A DNA stretch of 64,000 nucleotides from Paraurantiacibacter namhicola (GTDB lineage Bacteria; Pseudomonadota; Alphaproteobacteria; Sphingomonadales; Sphingomonadaceae): contig NZ_CP016545.1 of assembly GCF_001687545.1 (NCBI RefSeq), positions 1,845,001-1,909,000 on the forward strand, given 5' to 3'. Below the pieces are notes generated by a model. The model made no database searches. It was not told the DNA's origin and was given only the letters and a program-made list of their open reading frames with translations. Shown in pieces: positions 16,794-26,821 of this stretch; the stretch's first letter is position 1; each line of letters begins with the position of its first letter. Made by a program: the position numbers and the translations under genes.

Positions 16794-17581
16794 CCCGCCA
16801 GCATATCCGCTTCGGCTGCGAAGCCGATACGCTGGTCGGCACGCTTGACTTGCCGGATGGCGAGGCAGCATCGCAGCAAGGCCTCTTGATCGTCAGCGGA
16901 GGCAATGAAATCCGCAGCGGCGCCTTTGCCGGCCAGTCGGCATTGGCGCAGCAAATTGCAGAGGCGGGTCACCCGGTCTTCCGATACGACCGGCGCGGTA
17001 TTGGCGATTCCACCGGCGATAACCGGGGTTTTCGCGGCAGCGAGGCGGACATAGCCGCCGCCATCGCTGCCTTCATGGTCGAGTGCCCGGACATGCAGCG
17101 CATCACCGCCTTCGGCAATTGCGACGCTGCCAGCGCCTTGATGCTCGCCGGTGGTGAAGGCTTGCACGGCCTCGTCCTCTCCAACCCATGGACGTTCGAG
17201 GATGAGGCAGCGGATGCCATGCCGTCCGAGGCAATCAGGGCCCGCTATGCCGAAAAACTGAAGAACCCGCGCGAATTGCTACGGCTGCTCTCGGGGAAAG
17301 TGTCCTTCGCCAAGCTGTTCAAGGGCCTGCTCGGCGCATTGAGCCCTGCCCCCGCGCCCAGCTCGCTGGCAGAGAACATGCGCTCCGGCCTCGCGCGTTT
17401 CGATGGTGACGTACGTTTTCTGGTGGCGGAGCGGGACCGCACCGGCCTCGCCTTCCTGTCGAGCTGGGATGCCCGCGACGCGCGGATCCGCAAATGTACG
17501 GGCGCGACGCATGCGTATGTCGAGCCGGAAGCGCTCGAATGGCTGCTGGCGCAGCTCCTCTCAGCCCTCTCTGACGAATAG
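16790..17581 (+). CDS. Alpha/beta hydrolase, exosortase A system-associated (hydrolase 1)
   Basis: This 263-residue alpha/beta hydrolase has an oxyanion strand LLIVSGGNEIRSG, the RYDRRGIGDS loop, and a nucleophile elbow FGNCDAAS in which Cys111 takes the usual Ser position. A late Asp (VAERDRTG) and His (GATHAYVEPE) could complete the triad. A Cys nucleophile recalls dienelactone hydrolases and thioester chemistry; a role in offloading a carrier-bound acyl group is inferred. The start overlaps the previous stop by ATGA. Its 3' end overlaps the convergent RNA methyltransferase gene by 21 bases, an unusual antisense overlap. Confidence 0.87.
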   Translation: MTRQHIRFGCEADTLVGTLDLPDGEAASQQGLLIVSGGNEIRSGAFAGQSALAQQIAEAGHPVFRYDRRGIGDSTGDNRGFRGSEADIAAAIAAFMVECPDMQRITAFGNCDAASALMLAGGEGLHGLVLSNPWTFEDEAADAMPSEAIRARYAEKLKNPRELLRLLSGKVSFAKLFKGLLGALSPAPAPSSLAENMRSGLARFDGDVRFLVAERDRTGLAFLSSWDARDARIRKCTGATHAYVEPEALEWLLAQLLSALSDE

Positions 17582-18763
17582 GCTGGCGAGTTCCACGTGG
17601 GTGGACCAGCGGAATTGCCCGACCGGGCGTAGCTCCGCCAAGCGATAGCCTGCCTGTTGCAGCGTCGCCGCATCGCGCGCCCAGCTGGCAGGGTTGCAAC
17701 TGACATAGGCAATCTTCGGCACGGCGCTGGTGGCAAGCTGCGCCACCTGTTCGCGCGCCCCGGCCCGCGGCGGATCGAGGATCGCGGCATCGAAACCTGC
17801 AAGCTCCTCTGCACGCATGGGATTGCGGAACAGGTCGCGGTGGATGGCTTCTAAGCTGCGCCCTGCGCGGCGGGCAGCCGACTGGCACGCCTGCACCGCA
17901 TCGCGCGCCGCTTCCACCGCCTGCACCTGCGTGCCTGCCGGCAGGGCAAAGGCAAAGGTTCCGAGCCCGGAGAACAGGTCCACAACCTGCCCGCTTGTCC
18001 CGAGCCATCCGGAAACGGCCGAGGTCAGCGCGTCTTCGCCGTCCACGGTTGCCTGAAGGAAAGCGGCAGGCGGCAGCGCGACTGGCACGCCGGACAGGGT
18101 AGCTGTCAGCGGCTCAGGCTCCCAGAAAGCCTCCGGGCCATAGCCGTAATCGAGCATGAGCCGCGCCAGTCCGTGATCCCGACAGAAATCGGTCAGCGCC
18201 TCGGTCTCTTCCAGACCCTCGGGCGAATAGCCGGTCAGCGCGCAGTCCACCCCCTGGTCGGCCAGCGTCAGCGCGATATTGCTGCTGAACTTGCCGCGCT
18301 TGGCCGACAGCAGCTTGCGCAGGGGCGCAATCAGGGCAAACAGCTCCGGGCGCAGGATGTGGCATTCGCGCATGTCCACGATCTTGTGCCCGCGCCTTTC
18401 CTTGAAGCCGATCTGCACGGCGCCGCCTGTCCGCGCCGCGTGCAGCGTGGCCCTGCGGCGAGAGCGCGGCGGAGAGAGATGCGCGGGAAGCAGCTGCGCA
18501 GGCTCCACGCCCTGCCCGCTCGCTGCATGCGCCACGCGGTCCGTCACGAATTGCGCCAGCGAGGCCTCGTCCAGATGCTGCAATTCGCAGCCCCCGCACT
18601 TGCCGAAATGCCGGCATACCGGCTCGGCATGGTGCGAACCTGGCTCAATACTCCCGTCGGCGCGCACCATGTCTCCGGGCGCGGCCAAAGCCACGTGCCG
18701 CCCGCTGGCAGTCACGCCGTCGCCCTTGGCGGCAACGCGCAGGATTTTTTCGGTCTCGCTCAC
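17561..18763 (-). CDS. Class I SAM-dependent RNA (uracil-5) methyltransferase, TrmA/RlmD family
   Basis: The 400-residue enzyme should methylate C5 of a specific uridine in rRNA or tRNA. It has an N-terminal TRAM-like segment, the four [4Fe-4S] cysteines (Cys50, Cys56, Cys59 in CRHFGKCGGC, and Cys134 in MRECHIL), the SAM-binding loop VDLFSGLGTFAF, and the catalytic Cys in SCNPASWARD. The family is clear, but which RNA is modified cannot be told here, so no symbol is given. It is the last gene of the minus-strand housekeeping run and ends 21 bases inside the convergent hydrolase 1 gene. Confidence 0.92.
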   Translation of the reverse strand: MSETEKILRVAAKGDGVTASGRHVALAAPGDMVRADGSIEPGSHHAEPVCRHFGKCGGCELQHLDEASLAQFVTDRVAHAASGQGVEPAQLLPAHLSPPRSRRRATLHAARTGGAVQIGFKERRGHKIVDMRECHILRPELFALIAPLRKLLSAKRGKFSSNIALTLADQGVDCALTGYSPEGLEETEALTDFCRDHGLARLMLDYGYGPEAFWEPEPLTATLSGVPVALPPAAFLQATVDGEDALTSAVSGWLGTSGQVVDLFSGLGTFAFALPAGTQVQAVEAARDAVQACQSAARRAGRSLEAIHRDLFRNPMRAEELAGFDAAILDPPRAGAREQVAQLATSAVPKIAYVSCNPASWARDAATLQQAGYRLAELRPVGQFRWSTHVELASLFVREG

Positions 18764-18859
18764 AGCATGGCGCGGTAGGCAGCACCGACGCTGCGCGCAA
18801 GTTCTACACGCAGCAAGCAGGCGCGGTGGTGTGGGATGCGCGATCGCGCGGGCGCACGC

Positions 18860-19229
18860 CTATTCGCCCGCTACCTCGTTACCGGACAGGCCTGTCGCCG
18901 GGAAGCGGTAGGCATCGCCGCCGACGGTGACTTCCAGCGTATCGCCGGAAAGTGCCTGCTCGGCCTGCTCGAAGCCATCGGCCGTCGTCACGCCGCTGCC
19001 ATCGGTCTGGACCTCGAAACGGCGGAAGTGGCCATCGGGATGGCGGACTGTCAGGAAGAGCGCACCATCGACAACCGCCCGCTCGACGCCGCACTGGCGC
19101 GCGAAGTCCGCATCATCGGCCGACTTGCACGCAATCACATCGCCTTCCGCATAACCTTGCGGCGGCGCGGCCTCCCCATCCGTGCATGCGGACAGGGCAA
19201 GCGCCATCAGCGGCAGCAAAAGGCGCGGA

Positions 19230-19249
<20 letters not shown>
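18860..19249 (-). CDS. Small hypothetical lipoprotein
   Basis: The 129-residue product begins with a hydrophobic signal and the lipobox LSAC (Cys22), so it is a predicted lipoprotein. The mature part has a small beta-rich domain ([28 protein letters not shown], then [23 protein letters not shown]) with two cysteines that could form a disulfide. I do not recognise the family. The gene overlaps the ilvD 3' end by 20 bases (or 14 if Met3 is the start), so it is expressed with ilvD; a functional link to branched-chain amino acid synthesis is not implied. Confidence 0.7.
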
Positions 19250-20948
<1,699 letters not shown>

Positions 20949-20955
20949 GACACCT

Positions 20956-21023
20956 CGTCATCCCAGCGAAAGCTGGGATCTCATGCTGGATCGCGACAGA
21001 TCCCAGCTTTCGCTGGGATGACG
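20956..21023. repeat. REP-like palindromic repeat, copy 1
   Basis: Two perfectly complementary 26-base arms (20956-20981 and 20998-21023) flank a 16-base loop. Each arm begins or ends with CGTCATCCCAGC or its complement and itself contains the small hairpin TCCCAGC-GAAA-GCTGGGA. It lies between the N-formylglutamate amidohydrolase gene and ilvD, outside coding sequence. A near-identical element is at 45453-45531, and a related variant is at 55697-55794. Confidence 0.9.
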
Positions 21024-21057
21024 GGATGTTGCAACCGCATGCGCGCTTTTCGCGGGA

Positions 21058-21786
21058 TTAGGCGCTCTTGAGTGCCAGCAGCGTGCGCCCGGCCACGTCC
21101 GTGATCAGCTTGGCCCAGCGCGCCTGCTCCGCCTCGGTCCGGATGAGGTCGTTGCGGATCTCGATCGCGAGATATGGCCGCCCGTGCGCCTCGGCATGGC
21201 GGTTCATCGTCGCGTTCAGCTCCTTGCCGGAATAGGGCTCGTTATCGCCGACCGTCAGGCCTTCCTCGCCGAACATGCGCATGGCGTGGCGCGCGGCGCT
21301 GTCATCCTGGTTATACAGCAACCCGACTTCCCACGGCCTGTCAGTTCCCGCATCGCTTTCAAGACGCGGCGTAAAGCTATGGATCGAAAGGATAAGCCCT
21401 GGCTGCGCAGCGTCCAGCCATTTGCCCAGCGCATCATGGTACGGCCGGTGGAAGCGGCTCAGGCGTGCTTCGCGGTCCGCACCGATATTGCCTGCGATAA
21501 AATGGCCATCGCTGCTGCCGGGGATGACGCCGGCCGCATCCTCTTCGCGGTGGAGGTCCACCACTAGCCGGCTGAGGCAGGCCATGTGTGCGGCGATGTC
21601 ATGCCGGCGCGCGAGACGATCGACAACGCCGCCCGCCCCGATGTCGTAAGCGATGTGCGTATCGAGCAGCGCCCGATCGACGCCAAGTTCGATATCGGCG
21701 GGGACGACGTTGCTGGCATGGTCGCACACGGCCACGATGCCGCCCGGCCGCGGCTCCCCCACCTGGCGGAAGAGTTCGTCGCTCAT
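21058..21786 (-). CDS. N-formylglutamate amidohydrolase family protein
   Basis: This 242-residue protein matches the N-formylglutamate amidohydrolase fold (zinc carboxypeptidase-like). Motifs include GGIVAVCDHASNVVP with the zinc His, LSRLVVDLHREED, LILSIHSFTP and the C-terminal LAIEIRNDLI with a catalytic-type Glu. Members hydrolyse formylated amino acids such as N-formyl-glutamate in histidine degradation, but no other hut gene is nearby, so the physiological substrate is uncertain. I use ATG 21786, which overlaps the ispE stop as ATGA. A longer frame to 21813 would overlap ispE by 31 bases. Confidence 0.88.
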   Translation of the reverse strand: MSDELFRQVGEPRPGGIVAVCDHASNVVPADIELGVDRALLDTHIAYDIGAGGVVDRLARRHDIAAHMACLSRLVVDLHREEDAAGVIPGSSDGHFIAGNIGADREARLSRFHRPYHDALGKWLDAAQPGLILSIHSFTPRLESDAGTDRPWEVGLLYNQDDSAARHAMRMFGEEGLTVGDNEPYSGKELNATMNRHAEAHGRPYLAIEIRNDLIRTEAEQARWAKLITDVAGRTLLALKSA

Positions 21787-22589
21787 CTCAATCGTCCTTG
21801 CATCTGCCACCAACCGGGCTGGCTGGAAGCGAGGGAATCTGCGGCTTCGCGCATGACGTCATGACTTCGATACGTCGCAAAACAGGTGGCGCCGGACCCG
21901 CTCATGCGCGCGATCTCCGCCCCTGTCTTGCGCAACTCCGCCAGCACCGTGCCGATTTCGGGTACCAGACCAATGGCCGGGGCCTCCAGGTCGTTCCTGC
22001 CAAGCTGTGCGACGGCGGACACCGGACCTTCCGGCAGGGCCCCGCGATCCGTGCCGTCCCAGGCCGCGAACACGGGCCCTGTGGAAAGGGGAATGCCCGG
22101 GTTTACGAGGAGCACGGGCGTGCCGGCCATGTCGCTCTCGATAGGTTCCAGCTCCGTGCCCGTGCCGCGCCCGATACAGGTGACGCTCTCGACACAGGCG
22201 GGAACGTCCGCACCCAGCTTGGCCGCGCGCTGCTGCCAGTCGTCCGGCAAGCCGTGTAGTTCGCGCACGATGCGGAACACAGCGCCCGCATCCGCCGACC
22301 CGCCACCGAGGCCTGCAGCGACCGGCAGGCTCTTCTCCAGCTCGATCCGCAGCCCCTGCGCCCGTGGTAGAGCAGTGAGCGCCTTCGAGACAAGATTTCC
22401 AAACGGATCAGTGATTTGCGGAGCGAATTCGCCGTGCATTGTCACTTCGTCCCGTTGTGCAGGACCGGCGCTCAGCACATCCCCGCCATCCACGAAAGCG
22501 AACACGGTCTCCAGCTCGTGATAGCCGTCAGCCCGCCTGCGCCGCACGTGCAGCGCCAGGTTGATCTTGGCGTAAGCTGTCTCTCGCAT
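21783..22589 (-). CDS. ispE: 4-diphosphocytidyl-2-C-methyl-D-erythritol kinase
   Basis: The 268-residue GHMP kinase phosphorylates CDP-methylerythritol in the MEP pathway of isoprenoid synthesis. It shows the N-terminal AYAKINLALHV, the ATP-binding glycine loop LPVAAGLGGGSADAGA and the C-terminal MSGSGATCF. Length is slightly short of the E. coli enzyme but complete. Its ribosome binding site is part of a hairpin in the 24-base gap after the ETF-ubiquinone oxidoreductase gene. Its stop overlaps the amidohydrolase start. Confidence 0.95.
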   Translation of the reverse strand: MRETAYAKINLALHVRRRRADGYHELETVFAFVDGGDVLSAGPAQRDEVTMHGEFAPQITDPFGNLVSKALTALPRAQGLRIELEKSLPVAAGLGGGSADAGAVFRIVRELHGLPDDWQQRAAKLGADVPACVESVTCIGRGTGTELEPIESDMAGTPVLLVNPGIPLSTGPVFAAWDGTDRGALPEGPVSAVAQLGRNDLEAPAIGLVPEIGTVLAELRKTGAEIARMSGSGATCFATYRSHDVMREAADSLASSQPGWWQMQGRLR

Positions 22590-22592
22590 CAG

Positions 22593-22610
22593 GTCCCCCC
22601 GTTCGGGGAC
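22593..22610 (-). promoter_or_regulatory. Hairpin containing the ispE ribosome binding site
   Basis: GTCCCC (22593-22598) pairs with GGGGAC (22605-22610) around a six-base loop. On the minus strand the purine-rich arm of this stem directly precedes the ispE ATG (22589) and would serve as its ribosome binding site, so folding could lower ispE initiation. No U-tract follows, so it is not a standard terminator for the upstream gene. Confidence 0.4.
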
Positions 22611-22613
22611 GGA

Positions 22614-24260
22614 TCACATGTTCGGATAGTTCGGGCCACCGCCGCCCTCGGGCGTTGTCCATTCGATGTTCTGGTTCGGATCCTTGATGTCGCAGGTCTT
22701 GCAGTGGACGCAGTTCTGGCTGTTGATCACGAACTTCGGCTCTGCCTCACCCTCGGTCACCCATTCATAGACACCGGCCGGGCAATAACGGGTCGAAGGA
22801 CCGGCAAAGACGTCCAGCTCGCTGCTGCGCTGAAGCTCCAGATCCTTGACTTTCAAGTGGTTGGGCTGGTCTTCTGCGTGATTGGTATAAGAATAGGATA
22901 CGCTGGTCAGCCGGTCGAAGCTGATCTCGCCATCCGGCTTGGGATAGGCGATGGGCGTGTGCAGGTCGGCGCGCTGCAATTCCTCGTAATCGCGGTGGTG
23001 CTTCATCTTGATCGGCAGGCCGATCTTGATGGTCCGCATCCACATGTCCGCGCCCGCCAGGATCGTGCCGATATCGCCGCCATATTTGGCGACGAGCGGC
23101 TGCGCGTTCTGCACCTTCTTGAGTTCGGTCGCGATCCAGCTTTCGCGCAGGTTCGCATCGTAATCGGCCAGCTCGGTCTTCTCATGGCCACCGGCGATAG
23201 CCGCAGCTGCGGCCTCTGCGGCCAGCATCCCGCTCTTCATTGCGGTGTGGCTGCCCTTGATGCGCGGCACGTTTACGAAGCCCGCAGCGCAGCCGATCAG
23301 CGCGCCGCCCGGGAATGCGAGCTTGGGCACGCTTTGCCAGCCGCCTTCGTTGATCGCGCGCGCGCCGTAAGCCACGCGCTTCCCGCCCTCGAGATATTCG
23401 CGGATGGCCGGGTGCTGTTTCCAGCGCTGGAATTCCTGGAAGGGCGAAACGTAGGGGTTCTTGTAATCGAGCGCGGTCACGAAGCCCAAGGCCACCTGGC
23501 CATTGGCCTGGTGGTAGAGGAAGCCCCCGCCCCAGGTATCGCTTTCCGAAAGCGGCCAGCCCTGCGTGTGGATCACGCGGCCAGGCTCATGCTTGTCGGG
23601 ATCGATGTCCCACAATTCCTTGACGCCCAGACCGTAAACCTGCGGTTCGCAATCTGCCTCGAGGTCGAACTGCGCCTTCATCTTCTTGGTGAGGTTGCCG
23701 CGGGCCCCCTCTGCGAAGAAGGTGTACTTGGCCTGGATTTCCATGCCGGGCTGGTAATCCGACTTCTGGCTGCCATCGGCTGCGATGCCCATGTCCTGCG
23801 TCACGACACCGGCGACGGCGCCGCTTTCATCGAACATCACTTCGGATGCGGGGAAGCCGGGGAAGACCATCACGCCCATCCCCTCGGCCTGTTCCGCCAT
23901 CCAGCGGCACAGATTGCCGAGCGAACCGGTGTAGCAACCCTTGTTGCTCATGAGCGGAGGCATGGCGAGGTGCGGAAGGCTGGTCTTGCCGTTTTTCGAC
24001 ATTGCCCAGTGCCAGTTGTCGGTAACGGGCGTTTCAGCCATCGGGCAGTCCATGCTGCGCCATTCCGGAAGCAGCTCGTCCAGGGCCTTTGGATCGACCA
24101 CGGCGCCGGAAAGGATGTGCGCCCCGATCTCGGAGCCCTTTTCCAGCACTACGACTTCAAGGTTCTCGTCGACCTGCTTCAGCCGGATCGCAGCCGCGAG
24201 GCCGGCCACGCCGCCACCCACGATCACCACGTCACACGGCATTGATTCCCGTTCGCTCAC
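22614..24260 (-). CDS. Electron transfer flavoprotein-ubiquinone oxidoreductase (ETF-QO)
   Basis: The 548-residue inner-membrane-associated flavoprotein moves electrons from ETF (fatty-acid and amino-acid oxidation) to ubiquinone. The FAD loop VVIVGGGVAGLAAAIRLKQ is near the N-terminus, and FAEGARGNLTKK lies in the middle. The C-terminal ferredoxin-like domain keeps the [4Fe-4S] cysteines in RYCPAGVYEW and NCVHCKTCDIKDP. Length matches the family. It is the first gene of the minus-strand run, divergent from the gene at 24345, with an 84-base gap for both promoters. Confidence 0.95.
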   Translation of the reverse strand: MSERESMPCDVVIVGGGVAGLAAAIRLKQVDENLEVVVLEKGSEIGAHILSGAVVDPKALDELLPEWRSMDCPMAETPVTDNWHWAMSKNGKTSLPHLAMPPLMSNKGCYTGSLGNLCRWMAEQAEGMGVMVFPGFPASEVMFDESGAVAGVVTQDMGIAADGSQKSDYQPGMEIQAKYTFFAEGARGNLTKKMKAQFDLEADCEPQVYGLGVKELWDIDPDKHEPGRVIHTQGWPLSESDTWGGGFLYHQANGQVALGFVTALDYKNPYVSPFQEFQRWKQHPAIREYLEGGKRVAYGARAINEGGWQSVPKLAFPGGALIGCAAGFVNVPRIKGSHTAMKSGMLAAEAAAAAIAGGHEKTELADYDANLRESWIATELKKVQNAQPLVAKYGGDIGTILAGADMWMRTIKIGLPIKMKHHRDYEELQRADLHTPIAYPKPDGEISFDRLTSVSYSYTNHAEDQPNHLKVKDLELQRSSELDVFAGPSTRYCPAGVYEWVTEGEAEPKFVINSQNCVHCKTCDIKDPNQNIEWTTPEGGGGPNYPNM

Positions 24261-24344
24261 GCCATTTTATCCCGTTTTGCGTTCGTCATGCCCGAAGGCA
24301 CTTGATGCAGGGCGTGTGGCAGGTCAAGACCCGCAAGACCTCCG

Positions 24345-25064
24345 ATGGACCAACAGACCGCCTCCTTCTCCCGCCAGGACCTTGCTGCCGCCATGGATTG
24401 GTGGCGCGAAGCAGGCGTGGATCACGGCTTTGCGGAGGAGGCGCAGGTGATGCTCGGCGCAGAGACCTCGCCCCTCCAGGAAAGGCCGAAGGCAGAGCAG
24501 CGCAATGCCAGTCCACCGCCCGCTGAGGCGGCCGCCCCCCCTGCACCCGAATTGCAGCTGGGCGGCGATCCGGCAGCCTGGCCCAAGGACCTCGAAGCAT
24601 TCCGCCAGTGGTGGCTGGAGGAGCCATCGCTGGACAATGGCGGGACGCATCCCCGAATCCCCGGACACGGACCGCAGGGCGCGGAGACGATGATCATCGT
24701 CCCCATGCCGGAAGCTGCGGATAAGCAGTCGCTGCTGTCCGGCCCGGAAGGGGCCTTTCTCGGCTCGGTCATGGCAGCCATGGGGCTGGAGGCCGGCAAG
24801 ACCTGCATCGCCAGCGCCATGCCCCGCCACACGCCGCATGCGGACCTGGCCACATCGGGCCTGGGACCAGTCCTTCGCCATCACATCGCGCTCGCCAAAC
24901 CGGCGCGCATCATTGCCTTTGGACGGGGCCTGGCGCCGCTGATGGAAGGCACCGAATTACCGACCCTCACGACCTATACCCTTGCCGCCCTTCACCAGAG
25001 GCCCGCCTTCCGCGCAGGGTTCTGGCGCAAATGGCTGGATTTTTCCGGAGAAACCCCCGCGTGA
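24345..25064 (+). CDS. Degenerate uracil-DNA glycosylase superfamily protein
   Basis: The 239-residue protein has an N-terminal 100-residue region with a Pro/Ala/Glu-rich linker, followed by a domain resembling family 4/5 uracil-DNA glycosylases: MIIVPMPEAADKQSLLSGPEGAFLGSVMAAMGL aligns with their motif 1 region, ARIIAFGRGLAPLM with the core strand, and ALHQRPAFRAGFWRKWLDF with the C-terminal HPS region. The motif 1 catalytic residues and the four iron-sulfur cysteines of family 4 are absent, so activity is doubtful. It overlaps the lytic transglycosylase start and is likely co-translated with it. Confidence 0.65.
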   Translation: MDQQTASFSRQDLAAAMDWWREAGVDHGFAEEAQVMLGAETSPLQERPKAEQRNASPPPAEAAAPPAPELQLGGDPAAWPKDLEAFRQWWLEEPSLDNGGTHPRIPGHGPQGAETMIIVPMPEAADKQSLLSGPEGAFLGSVMAAMGLEAGKTCIASAMPRHTPHADLATSGLGPVLRHHIALAKPARIIAFGRGLAPLMEGTELPTLTTYTLAALHQRPAFRAGFWRKWLDFSGETPA

Positions 25065-26821
25065 TCCGCGCCCTTACCGCAGCACTTGCCGCATGTTCCG
25101 CCCTCGCCGCCGTCCCCGCCGCCAATGCGCAGGGGAGCGACACACGCAGCTATTACCTCGCGCAGACGGCCGGCAAGGATGCGCCGCGCCAGCTCTCCGA
25201 CGCAGAGCAGGCGTTTTACCGAGAGGTCTTCCGCGCGATCCGGCGGGAGGACTGGGGCAGCGTGGAGGCGATGCTGAGCAGCCGCCCTGCCGGCCTGCTT
25301 CATCCCGTGGCATGGGCGGAATATTACCTCGCCCCGACATCCCCGCGCATCGAGCTGCCTGCACTGCAGGCATGGCTGGCGACCGGCACGAACCTGCCGC
25401 AGGCCGAACGTATTGCCCGGCTCTCCGTGACGCGCGGCGCGGAGTTCATGCCCGACCTGCCATACCAGCGCAGTTTCTCGCGACGGTCCGGCCCGCCGAA
25501 GCGCATCCGTCCGCGCAGTGTCAGCGATGGCACCATGCCGGGTTCGGTTTCCAACGCCATCAATGAACGGATCAAGAATGACGATCCGGACGGCGCGCGC
25601 ATCCTGCTGGACGGCGTCGATTCCACCTTGAGCGGAGAGGCCCGCGCGGAATGGCGGCAGAAGGTCGCATGGTCCTATTTCATCGAGAACCGCGACGCCG
25701 ACGCGCTGGCCATGGCGCAGACCGTCAGCGCAGGCAGCGGCCCGTGGGTGGCGGAAGGCGAATGGGTCGTAGGCCTGGCCGCATGGCGCCTTGGCGATTG
25801 CACCTTGGCGCAGAGCGGTTTCGAGCGCGCGGCCTACTCGGCCGAGAACCCCGAGCTGCGCGCGGCAGCCTATTACTGGGCAAGCCGCTCCGCCACGCGG
25901 TGCCGCAAGCCGGAGATGGCTGCGGAATTCCTGCGCGGCGCGGCAGGCGACGACCAGACCCTGTACGGCATGCTGGCCGCGGAACAGCTGGGGCGCGCCC
26001 TGCCCGACCGGGTCGAATCGCCGCATTTCGACGCGCGGGACTGGGAGCAGGTAGGCGGGCGCACGAATGTGCAGGTCGCCATCGCCCTTGCCGAAATCGG
26101 CGAGGACGAGCTTTCCAGCCAGGTCCTGCTGCATGAAGCGCGCATCGGGAACACGCAGCATTACCCTGCTCTCTCCCGCCTGGCGCGGGATCTGGGCTTC
26201 CCGCAGACGCAGCTGTACATGGCCTATAACGCGCCTGACGGTCAGTACGCGGATCCGGCGGTCTTCTATCCGGTCGCGAAGTGGCAGCCGGTGACGGGCT
26301 GGCAGGTCGATCCGGCACTCGCCTACGCCCACACCCTGCAGGAATCGAACTTCCGTGCCCGCGCGGTCAGCCCGGCGCAGGCGCAGGGCCTGATGCAGAT
26401 CACGCCCATCACCGTGCGCCAGCACGCGCCCAGCCTGAACATGAGCACCGGCAGCGTCGATATCTTCGATCCCGGCGTGAACCTGGCATTCGGCCAGCGG
26501 AACCTGGAGATGCTGCGCGATAACTCCGCCATTCGCGGGCAGCTGCCCAAGATCATGGCGGCCTACAACGCGGGCCTGACGCCGATCACGCGCTGGAACA
26601 GCGAGATCAACGACCAGGGCGATCCCCTGCTGTGGATGGAGAGCATCCCCTATTGGGAAACGCGCGGCTATGTGGCCATCGTGATGCGCAATTACTGGAT
26701 GTATGAGCGGCAGGCACAGGCCGTCTCCTCCAGTCGCAAGGCGCTGGCCGAGAATGCATGGCCAGACTTTCCGGGCGCGCAAGGCGGCGCAGACAGCCGC
26801 GTGATGGGCGGGCAGCGCTGA
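25061..26821 (+). CDS. Soluble lytic murein transglycosylase
   Basis: The protein of about 586 residues cleaves the MurNAc-GlcNAc bond in peptidoglycan. A signal peptide ends near AVPAANA. A long alpha-superhelical (Slt70-like) region follows, then the catalytic SLT domain with the essential Glu in HTLQESNFRARAVS, followed by AQGLMQITPITV and AAYNAGLTPITRW. GTG 25061 overlaps the previous stop as GTGA and has GGAG ten bases upstream; ATG 25031 in the same frame is an alternative adding ten residues. Its stop shares one base with the moaB ATG. Confidence 0.93.
   Translation: MIRALTAALAACSALAAVPAANAQGSDTRSYYLAQTAGKDAPRQLSDAEQAFYREVFRAIRREDWGSVEAMLSSRPAGLLHPVAWAEYYLAPTSPRIELPALQAWLATGTNLPQAERIARLSVTRGAEFMPDLPYQRSFSRRSGPPKRIRPRSVSDGTMPGSVSNAINERIKNDDPDGARILLDGVDSTLSGEARAEWRQKVAWSYFIENRDADALAMAQTVSAGSGPWVAEGEWVVGLAAWRLGDCTLAQSGFERAAYSAENPELRAAAYYWASRSATRCRKPEMAAEFLRGAAGDDQTLYGMLAAEQLGRALPDRVESPHFDARDWEQVGGRTNVQVAIALAEIGEDELSSQVLLHEARIGNTQHYPALSRLARDLGFPQTQLYMAYNAPDGQYADPAVFYPVAKWQPVTGWQVDPALAYAHTLQESNFRARAVSPAQAQGLMQITPITVRQHAPSLNMSTGSVDIFDPGVNLAFGQRNLEMLRDNSAIRGQLPKIMAAYNAGLTPITRWNSEINDQGDPLLWMESIPYWETRGYVAIVMRNYWMYERQAQAVSSSRKALAENAWPDFPGAQGGADSRVMGGQR

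Noticed and set aside
26758-26820. Upstream in-frame extension of moaB
   Set aside because: It lies inside the transglycosylase C-terminus and the family start matches ATG 26821.
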